A stretch of DNA of 64,000 nt from Thermomonospora echinospora (GTDB lineage: Bacteria; Actinomycetota; Actinomycetes; Streptosporangiales; Streptosporangiaceae): contig NZ_FNVO01000017.1 in assembly GCF_900108175.1 (NCBI RefSeq), positions 96,514 to 160,513 on the forward strand, read 5' to 3'. Below the pieces are notes generated by a model. It saw only the letters and a list, made by a program, of their open reading frames with translations. It was not told where the DNA came from and made no database searches. Numbering within the stretch: position 1 is the first letter of the stretch; each line of letters opens with the position of its first letter. The position numbers and the translations under genes are program-made. This document shows positions 58,252 to 64,000 of this stretch, in pieces.

Positions 58252-59517
58252 ATGCCACACTTCAGCAAGCCGGCGGCCGGAAGCTGGACCGAGCACTACC
58301 CGGAACTGGGCACCCGGCCCGTCGACTACACCGACTCCATCGACCCGGCCTGCTACGCGGCCGAGCAGACGGCGATCTTCAAGAAGACCTGGCTGAACGT
58401 GGGCCGGGTGGAGCAGCTGCCCAAGACCGGCAGCTACTTCACCAAGGAGCTGGCGGTCGCCGACACCTCGCTGGTCCTGGTGCGGGGCAAGGACAAGCGG
58501 ATCCGCGCGTTCCACAACCTGTGCCGGCACCGCGGCAACAAGCTGGTGTGGAACGACTACCCCGGCGAGGAGGTCAAGGGCACCTGCCGCCAGTTCACCT
58601 GCAAGTACCACGCCTGGCGGTACGACCTGGAGGGCAACCTGACCTTCGTCCAGCAGGAGAAGGAGTTCTTCGACCTGGACAAGGCGGACTTCGGCCTGAA
58701 GTCGGTGCGCTGCGAGGTCTGGGAGGGGTTCATCTTCGTCAACCTCGACCCCGACGCCGCCCCGCTGAGCCAGTACCTCGGTGAGCTGGGCAAGGGCCTG
58801 GAGGGCTACCCCTTCCACGAGATGACCGAGGTCTTCACCTACAAGGCCGAGGTCGGCAGCAACTGGAAGCTGTTCATCGACGCGTTCGCGGAGTTCTACC
58901 ACGCGCCGGTGCTGCACCAGAAGCAGGCCACCAAGGAGGAGGCCGAGAAGCTGCTCGGCTACGGCTTCGAGGCGCTGCACTACGACATCCGCAGCCCGCA
59001 CTCGATGATCTCCTCCTGGGGCGGCATGTCCCCGCCCAAGGACCCGAGCATGGTCAAGCCGATCGAGCGGGTGCTGCGCAGCGGCCTGTTCGGCCCGTGG
59101 GACCGGCCCGACATCGAGGGCCTGGACCCGCTGCCGCCGGGCGTCAACCCGGCCGGGCACCGGGCCTGGGGCGTGGACTCCTTCCACTTCTTCCCCAACT
59201 TCATGCTGCTGATCTGGGCGCCGGGCTGGTACCTGACCTACCACTACTGGCCGACCGCGGTGGACCGGCACATCTTCGAGGCCAACCTGTATTTCGTGCC
59301 GGCCAAGACCGCGCGCGAGCGGCTGGCCCACGAGCTGGCGGCGGTGACGTTCAAGGAGTACGCACTCCAGGACGCCAACACGCTGGAGGCCACCCAGACC
59401 ATGCTCAAGAGCCGGGCGGTCACCGAGTTCCCCCTCAACGACCAGGAGATCCTGCTGCGCCACCTGCACAAGGTGGCCGGCGACTACGTGAAGGAGCACG
59501 CCGATGCTGCCGGCTGA
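58252..59517 (+). CDS. Rieske non-heme iron oxygenase, alpha-type
   Basis: A 421-residue oxygenase. ATG 58252 is favoured over GTG 58246 because GAGAGGGG is then correctly spaced. The Rieske cluster ligands are Cys91, His93, Cys117 and His120; the mononuclear iron site has His217 and His222 in DAFAEFYHAPVLH. It hydroxylates an aromatic, terpenoid or steroidal substrate using electrons from a reductase, probably the KshB-like protein at 49119. The C-terminal half (VDSFHFFPNFMLLIWAPGWYL) differs from KshA. It is followed by a small helical protein whose gene overlaps it. Confidence 0.9.
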   Translation: MPHFSKPAAGSWTEHYPELGTRPVDYTDSIDPACYAAEQTAIFKKTWLNVGRVEQLPKTGSYFTKELAVADTSLVLVRGKDKRIRAFHNLCRHRGNKLVWNDYPGEEVKGTCRQFTCKYHAWRYDLEGNLTFVQQEKEFFDLDKADFGLKSVRCEVWEGFIFVNLDPDAAPLSQYLGELGKGLEGYPFHEMTEVFTYKAEVGSNWKLFIDAFAEFYHAPVLHQKQATKEEAEKLLGYGFEALHYDIRSPHSMISSWGGMSPPKDPSMVKPIERVLRSGLFGPWDRPDIEGLDPLPPGVNPAGHRAWGVDSFHFFPNFMLLIWAPGWYLTYHYWPTAVDRHIFEANLYFVPAKTARERLAHELAAVTFKEYALQDANTLEATQTMLKSRAVTEFPLNDQEILLRHLHKVAGDYVKEHADAAG

Positions 59518-59824
59518 GTTCGCGGCCCTGGAGCCCTACGGCGACTGGATCCTGGAGACCGAGCGGGAGCGCTACGAAAAGCGCCTGGCCAGCTCGATGG
59601 AGGAGATGCAGGCGTTCTACGACGCCGCGTTCCCCCTGCTGGAGAGCGCCTCCAAGCACCTGGACGCGTTCACCGTGGGCGAGCTGCCCGAGCCCGAACG
59701 CAACCTGCTGCTGCTGATGTTCTCCCTGGTGATGGTCTCGTTCCCGATCGAGGTGTGGAAGCAGGCCCGGGTGCCCGACAGCGGCGCCGCCTACCTGGAC
59801 CTCCTCGTCGAACCCCGGGTCTGA
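59504..59824 (+). CDS. Small helical protein linked to the Rieske oxygenase
   Basis: A 106-residue protein from ATG 59504 behind AAGGAG, overlapping the Rieske gene by 14 bases. It looks wholly alpha-helical: a charged first half (ILETERERYEKRLASSMEEMQAFYDAAF) and a hydrophobic segment NLLLLMFSLVMVSFPIEVWKQ near 70-90. It is neither a ferredoxin nor a beta-subunit of known type. The tight overlap suggests a dedicated partner of the oxygenase. I do not recognise a named family. Confidence 0.75.
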   Translation: MLPAEFAALEPYGDWILETERERYEKRLASSMEEMQAFYDAAFPLLESASKHLDAFTVGELPEPERNLLLLMFSLVMVSFPIEVWKQARVPDSGAAYLDLLVEPRV

Positions 59825-61038
59825 TGGCGCTCACGCTCAAGGCCGCCCGCGTCCTGCACGTCGAGACCGGGCAGATCGAGGAGCACGGCCGGATCACCGT
59901 GGACGGCGACCGGATCGCGGGCGATGCGGGCGGCAGCGGCGAGGTCCTGGACCTCGGCGACGTCACCCTGCTCCCCGGCCTCATGGACATGGAGGTCAAC
60001 CTCCTGATGGGAGGCCGGGGGGAGACCGCCGTCCTCTCCCCCGTCCAGGACGACCCCCCGCTGCGCATGCTGCGGGCGGTGGGCAACGCCCGCCGGACGC
60101 TGCGCGCGGGGTTCACCACGGTCAGGAACCTGGGCCTGTTCGTCAAGACCGGCGGCTACCTGCTGGACGTCGCGCTGGCCAAGGCCGTCGACGCCGGGTG
60201 GATCGACGGGCCGCGCATCGTCCCGGCAGGCCACGCGATCACCCCGACCGGAGGGCATCTGGACCCCACGATGTTCTCCGCCTACGCCCCCGGCATCATG
60301 CCCCTGTCCCTGGAGGAGGGCATCGCCAACGGGGTGGAGGAGGTCCGCAAGGCCGTCCGCTACCAGATCAAGCACGGCGCGAAGCTCATCAAGGTCTGCG
60401 CGTCGGGAGGGGTGATGTCGCACACCGGCACCCCGGGTGCGCAGCACTACTCCGACGAGGAGCTGCGGGCCATCGTGGACGAGGCCCACCGGCGCGGGCT
60501 CAAGGTGGCGGCGCACACCCACGGCGCCGACGCCGTCCGGGCGGCCGTGGAGGCGGGCATCGACTGCATCGAGCACGCCTTCCTGATCGACGACGAGACC
60601 CTGAAGCTGATGGCCGAGCGCGGCACCTGGCTGGTCCCGACGACCTACCTGACCGAGGGGATGGACCTGTCCAAGGCCGCCCCCGAGCTCAAGGCCAAGG
60701 CCGCCGAGATCTTCCCTCGGGCGCAGACCGTCGTGGCCAGGGCCGCCGCGGCCGGGGTCAGGATCGCGGCCGGCACCGACGCGCCCGCGATCCCGCACGG
60801 CCGCAACGCAGGCGAACTGGTCGCCATGGTGGAACGCGGCATGACGCCGCTGCACGTGCTGCGGGCGGCGACCGTCAACGCGGCCGAGCTGATCAGCGCC
60901 GACGACCGCGGCCGCATCGCCGAGGGCCTGCTCGCCGACCTGATCGCGGTGCCCGGCAATCCGCTGGAGGACATCTCGGTGCTGACCGATGTCCGCTTCG
61001 TGATGAAAGGAGGGAAGGTCTTCCATGACAAGCGTTGA
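59824..61038 (+). CDS. Imidazolonepropionase/prolidase-like amidohydrolase lacking HxH
   Basis: A 404-residue amidohydrolase from ATG 59824 (TGATG with the preceding gene). Preserved are the carboxylated-Lys region GAKLIKVCASGG near residue 190, His in VAAHTHGAD near 225, His in CIEHAFL near 250 and the Asp in AAGTDAPAIPHGRNAG near 315. The N-terminal metal motif normally DxHxH reads DMEVN (55-59): both histidines are replaced by Glu and Asn. It may bind one metal only or be specialised. Role in the pathway could be ring or lactone/amide hydrolysis. Confidence 0.82.
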   Translation: MALTLKAARVLHVETGQIEEHGRITVDGDRIAGDAGGSGEVLDLGDVTLLPGLMDMEVNLLMGGRGETAVLSPVQDDPPLRMLRAVGNARRTLRAGFTTVRNLGLFVKTGGYLLDVALAKAVDAGWIDGPRIVPAGHAITPTGGHLDPTMFSAYAPGIMPLSLEEGIANGVEEVRKAVRYQIKHGAKLIKVCASGGVMSHTGTPGAQHYSDEELRAIVDEAHRRGLKVAAHTHGADAVRAAVEAGIDCIEHAFLIDDETLKLMAERGTWLVPTTYLTEGMDLSKAAPELKAKAAEIFPRAQTVVARAAAAGVRIAAGTDAPAIPHGRNAGELVAMVERGMTPLHVLRAATVNAAELISADDRGRIAEGLLADLIAVPGNPLEDISVLTDVRFVMKGGKVFHDKR

Positions 61039-61435
61039 GGACGTCATCGAGATCCAGCAACTGCTGGCCAAGTACGCGGTCTCGATCACCAAAGGCGACA
61101 TCGACGCGCTGCTGGAGGTCTTCACGCCCGACGGCACCTACAGCGCGTTCGGCGAGGAGTATCCGCTGGACGAGTTCCCCGGCCTGGTCGCCGCCGCGCC
61201 CAAGGGGCTGTTCCTGGTCTCCACGCCGCTGCTGGACCTGCGGGGCGACGAGGGCACCGGCGTGCAGAACCTGTGCTTCGTCGACCACGCCACCCACGAC
61301 ATGCGGATCGGGTACTACAACGACACCTACCGCAGGACGGCGGACGGCTGGCGGCTGCACACCCGCGCCATGACGTTCATCCGCCGCAACGGCGAGCACG
61401 ACTCGGGCCGGCCGCACTCTCATGCACGTCGATGA
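61025..61435 (+). CDS. SnoaL-like/NTF2-fold protein
   Basis: A 136-residue cone-shaped NTF2-fold protein from ATG 61025, overlapping the amidohydrolase gene by 14 bases: the helix VEDVIEIQQLLAKYAVSITKGDIDALLEVFTPDGTY, then strands ending in DTYRRTADGWRLHTRAMTFIRR. Members act as ketosteroid isomerase-like isomerases, dehydratases, cyclases or hydroxylase partners. The expected catalytic positions cannot be resolved by eye. Overlaps the next gene by 14 bases. Confidence 0.82.
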   Translation: MTSVEDVIEIQQLLAKYAVSITKGDIDALLEVFTPDGTYSAFGEEYPLDEFPGLVAAAPKGLFLVSTPLLDLRGDEGTGVQNLCFVDHATHDMRIGYYNDTYRRTADGWRLHTRAMTFIRRNGEHDSGRPHSHARR

Positions 61436-62510
61436 GTTCCGGACGGGGCTGCGGGCGTGGCTCGACGAGCACGACCTGCGCCCCGTCCACGACGGGTCGC
61501 TCGACGGGCACATGGCCCAGCTCTCCCGCGTGCGGCGGGCGCTGTTCGACGCCGGCTGGATGCGCTGGGGCTGGCCCGAGCATGCCGGAGGGCTCGGCGG
61601 GCCGGTGATCCTGCGCGCGGTGCTCGGCGAGGAGGTCGTGGCCCGCGACCTGGCCGAGCCCGGCATCTACACCCTGATCGAGGTGCTGGCGCCCACGCTG
61701 ATCCGGTACGCCTCCCCCGAACTGCTCGGCTTCGTCCCCAAGCTGCTGGCCGGCGAGGAGACCTGGTGCCAGGGGTTCTCCGAGCCCGGCACCGGCAGCG
61801 ACCTGGCCTCGCTGAGCACCCGCGCCGTCCGGGACGGCGACGCGTGGGTGATCGACGGGCAGAAGGTGTGGACCTCCCTGGCCCAGTACGCGCGGCGGTG
61901 CGTGCTGCTGACCCGTACCGGCGGTCCCGGCCACCGGGGCATCTCGGCGTTCCTGGTGGACATGGACAGCCCGGGGATCACCGTGCGTCCCATCGAGACC
62001 ATGCACGGCAGGGACGAGTTCGCCGAGGTGTTCTTCGACGGCGTCCGGGTCCCCGCCGCGCGGATGCTCGGTGCCGAGGGGCAGGGCTGGGAGATCGCGA
62101 TGAGCATCCTCCCGGACGAGCGGTCCTCGTGCTTCTGGCAGCGGATCGCCTACCTGTACAACCGGCTGGACCGGCTGCTGGCCGAGGCGCCGGCCGCCTC
62201 GCCGCGGCAGCTCGGCGAGGCGTTCCTGGACCTGCACGCCATCCGGTGCAGGTCCCGGCTCACCCAGCACCGCCGCACCCGCGGCGACAGACTCGGCGCG
62301 GAGACCTCGGTCGACAAGGTGCTGCTGGCCACCGCCGAGCAGCGGCTGTTCGACACCGCCCGCGACCTGCTGCCCGGCGCGGTGGAGTACGGCGACTCAC
62401 CCTGGCGTGAGGAGTACCTGTACTCGCGCGCCGCCACCATCTACGGCGGCACCGCCGAGATCCAGCGCAACATCATCGCCAAACGGCTGCTCTCCCTGGG
62501 GAACGAATGA
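61422..62510 (+). CDS. Acyl-CoA dehydrogenase, larger subunit of a second heteromeric pair
   Basis: A 362-residue protein from ATG 61422, the same length as its counterpart at 28673-29761. It has WCQGFSEPGTGSDLASLSTRA near 115, DGQKVWTSLAQYARR near 145 and the C-terminal IYGGTAEIQRNIIAKRLL near 340. The catalytic Glu of the canonical EGT motif is again Gly, typical of alpha2beta2 FadE/ChsE enzymes. Partner: the next gene, which overlaps by ATGA. Confidence 0.87.
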   Translation: MHVDEFRTGLRAWLDEHDLRPVHDGSLDGHMAQLSRVRRALFDAGWMRWGWPEHAGGLGGPVILRAVLGEEVVARDLAEPGIYTLIEVLAPTLIRYASPELLGFVPKLLAGEETWCQGFSEPGTGSDLASLSTRAVRDGDAWVIDGQKVWTSLAQYARRCVLLTRTGGPGHRGISAFLVDMDSPGITVRPIETMHGRDEFAEVFFDGVRVPAARMLGAEGQGWEIAMSILPDERSSCFWQRIAYLYNRLDRLLAEAPAASPRQLGEAFLDLHAIRCRSRLTQHRRTRGDRLGAETSVDKVLLATAEQRLFDTARDLLPGAVEYGDSPWREEYLYSRAATIYGGTAEIQRNIIAKRLLSLGNE

Positions 62511-63295
62511 TCGACGCCGCCGATCTGGCCCTGCTGTCGGAGGGCCTGCGTTCGGCCATGGCGGAGGCGCGGTCCGCCGCCGGCCTGGACGCGGCGCTGG
62601 CGGAGCTGGGCTGGCGCGAGCTGCTGGAGGAGTCGCCGGACGAGGCGGTCGCCCTGGTCTTCGGCCTGCTCGGTGAGACGGGCGCGCACGCCCCCGTACT
62701 CAACGACGTGCTGCTGCACGCGATGAAGCGCCCGCTGGGCGGCGTCGTGGCGCTCAGGGAGGACGGCCTGGCGTTCGGGCGGCCGGGCGAGCCCTCCCCG
62801 GCGGACCTGGACCCGGCGCTCGGGCTGTGCAGGGTGGCGTGGGAGCCGCTCACCGACGAGGCGCTGGCGGCCGGCCGGCGGGCGCTGGGCCTCCAGATCG
62901 TCGGCGCGGGCCGGACGATGCTGGCGCTGGCCCGTGAGCACGCGCTGGCCCGTACCCAGTTCGGGCGGCCGGTGGCCGCGTTCCAGGCGGTCCGCCACCG
63001 TCTGGCCGAGACCCTGGTCGCCTTGGAGGGGGCGCAGGCGGCGCTGGAGCACGCCACCGACCCGATGACCGCCAAGCTGGGCAAGGCGCTGGCCGGGCGC
63101 GCCGGGCTGACGGCCATGCGGCACTGCCAGCAGGTGCTGGCCGGGATCGGGTTCACCGCCGAGCACCGTTTCCACCTGTTCGCCCGCCGGGTGCTGGTCC
63201 TGGACGACCTGCTCGGCTCGGCGAGCGCGCTGACCAGGGAGATCGGCGAGTCGCTGGAGGCGAGCCGGATCGTGCCCCGGCTCGTGGACCTGTGA
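62507..63295 (+). CDS. Acyl-CoA dehydrogenase, smaller subunit of a second heteromeric pair
   Basis: A 262-residue, strongly shortened acyl-CoA dehydrogenase-like protein from ATG 62507. The N-terminal helices and beta-domain are reduced; the C-terminal half keeps ALARTQFGRPVAAFQAVRHRLAETLVAL near 145 (FAD Arg region) and LAGIGFTAEHRFHLFARRVLVL near 210. Last gene of the oxygenase operon, ending before a strong terminator. Confidence 0.85.
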   Translation: MIDAADLALLSEGLRSAMAEARSAAGLDAALAELGWRELLEESPDEAVALVFGLLGETGAHAPVLNDVLLHAMKRPLGGVVALREDGLAFGRPGEPSPADLDPALGLCRVAWEPLTDEALAAGRRALGLQIVGAGRTMLALAREHALARTQFGRPVAAFQAVRHRLAETLVALEGAQAALEHATDPMTAKLGKALAGRAGLTAMRHCQQVLAGIGFTAEHRFHLFARRVLVLDDLLGSASALTREIGESLEASRIVPRLVDL

Positions 63296-63323
63296 TGCGC
63301 CGCTCCCTGACGCAAGGGGGACG

Positions 63324-63362
63324 ACGAGGGGCGGGCCGCGCGGTATGCGGCCCGCCCCTCGT
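63324..63362. terminator. Bidirectional stem-loop terminator
   Basis: ACGAGGGGCGGGCCGC (63324-63339) and GCGGCCCGCCCCTCGT (63347-63362) form a perfect 16-bp stem with a seven-base loop, followed by TTTCC, between the convergent dehydrogenase and crotonase genes. Confidence 0.88.
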
Positions 63363-63370
63363 TTCCGTTC

Positions 63371-64000
63371 TCACTGGCTCTTGAGGCGCTTCTTCATCTC
63401 GTCGTACTGCACCAGGATGGGGTAGCCGTCGACGCTGAGGGCGTTGCCGTGGCCGGTTTGGTGGGTGTCGAACACCGACTGGACGGCGGCGTAGAAGCCT
63501 TGCACGTCGAGGGTCTGGTTGACGGCTCGTTTGGCCTGGCGCAGCGCGAACGGGTGCATCCGGGCGATCTGGCCGGCCAGCTCCATCGTGGCGCCCTGCA
63601 ACTCATCCAGCGGCACGACGCGGTTGACCATGCCGATCTGCGCGGCCTCTGCGGCGGTGATGGCCCGTCCGGTGAACAAGATCTCCTTGGCCTTGCGGGC
63701 GCCCAGTTCCCAGGTGTGGCCGTGGTACTCCACCCCGCCGATGCCCATGTGCACCACCGGGTCGGAGAACTCGGCGTTGTCGGCGGCCACGATCAGATCG
63801 CACGGCCAGCACAGCATCAGCCCGCCGGCGATGCACTTGCCCTGCACGGAGGCGATCGAGGGCTTGGGAACGTTGCGCCAGCGCAGGCAGTACTCCAGGT
63901 ACCGGCGGGCCTCGATGGTGTAGATCCACTCCAGGGTGAGCTTTTCGGGGGCGGGCGCCCCGCTCTTGAGGTCGTGCCCGGCCGAGAAGTGCTTGCCGTT
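63371..64000 (-). CDS. Enoyl-CoA hydratase/isomerase family protein, partial (N-terminus beyond right edge)
   Basis: The last 209 residues of a crotonase run leftward from the right edge, starting NGKHFSAGHDLKSG. The oxyanion-hole parts HFSAGHDL and VQGKCIAGGLMLCWPCDLIVAADNA are present, followed by GIGGVEYHGHTWELGARKAKEILFTG. The His/Trp-rich active-site helix (EYHGHTWELG) replaces the usual Glu-containing one, as in the mycobacterial EchA-like proteins with EFPWELG-type sequence. The C-terminus (FDTHQTGHGNAL, ILVQYDEMKKRLKS) is complete. The start lies outside the window. Confidence 0.88.
   Translation of the reverse strand, partial: NGKHFSAGHDLKSGAPAPEKLTLEWIYTIEARRYLEYCLRWRNVPKPSIASVQGKCIAGGLMLCWPCDLIVAADNAEFSDPVVHMGIGGVEYHGHTWELGARKAKEILFTGRAITAAEAAQIGMVNRVVPLDELQGATMELAGQIARMHPFALRQAKRAVNQTLDVQGFYAAVQSVFDTHQTGHGNALSVDGYPILVQYDEMKKRLKSQ

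Overview
The window is very GC-rich (roughly 72-74 % by eye). It has frequent GTG starts, dense ATGA/GTGA/TGATG stop-start overlaps, MeaB- and F420-type enzymes and many TetR regulators. This points to a chromosomal segment of an actinobacterium, plausibly in the Streptosporangiales/Thermomonosporaceae range, although no marker gene fixes the genus. I see no rRNA, tRNA, insertion sequence, phage gene or CRISPR array.

Layout. 1-1.9 kb: divergent MFS transporter (cut by the left edge) and ArsR-type regulator. 1.9-5 kb: fxsA, ppm1 and lnt (lipoprotein acylation and polyprenol-phosphate-mannose synthesis). 5-7.8 kb: kamD-kamE-kal-like genes (B12/PLP lysine 5,6-aminomutase and a hotdog ammonia lyase) behind an unusual ~200-nt leader. 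8-8.7 kb: a TetR gene. 9.5-20.7 kb: one 11-gene leftward operon with a Liv-type ABC importer (binding protein, fused permease, two ATPases), two small proteins, an amidohydrolase, a crotonase, an acyl-CoA dehydrogenase, an alpha/beta hydrolase and an acyl-CoA ligase. 21-32 kb: DapB-like reductase, thioesterase, MeaB, thiolase, ligase, SDR, crotonase, a two-subunit acyl-CoA dehydrogenase and another ligase. 32-36.7 kb: TetR and a LuxE-like/LuxC-like/aldo-keto reductase cassette. 36.8-40.4 kb: phosphotransferase plus ACAD10/11-type dehydrogenase and a TetR. 40.6-44.6 kb: B12-dependent acyl-CoA mutase (separate catalytic and B12 subunits), F420-type oxidoreductase and CoA-transferase. 44.9-49.1 kb: FadD3-like ligase, amidohydrolase, another ligase. 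49.1-56 kb: KshB-like reductase, crotonase, a probably inactive hydrolase, TetR, a degenerate SDR, CoA-transferase and aldehyde dehydrogenase. 56.2-63.3 kb: Fe/2-oxoglutarate dioxygenase, SDR, carboxymuconolactone-decarboxylase-like protein, Rieske oxygenase, small helical protein, amidohydrolase, SnoaL-like protein and a second two-subunit acyl-CoA dehydrogenase. The right edge cuts a crotonase.

How it fits together. From about 9.5 to 63.3 kb the genes form a large catabolic region: import, CoA activation (five AMP-forming ligases), dehydrogenation, hydration, thiolysis, CoA transfer, mutase chemistry and oxygenation. This is the profile of breakdown of a cyclic or branched acid such as a terpenoid or steroid fragment; the substrate cannot be read from sequence. 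The strongest new signal is a 15-bp inverted repeat (best form GAGAAT-N3-ATTCTC) repeated in front of about ten transcription units and, in most cases, lying exactly on a recognisable -10 element. It implies one repressor controlling most of the region. The TetR gene at 39691-40350, which carries a site in its own promoter, is the leading candidate.
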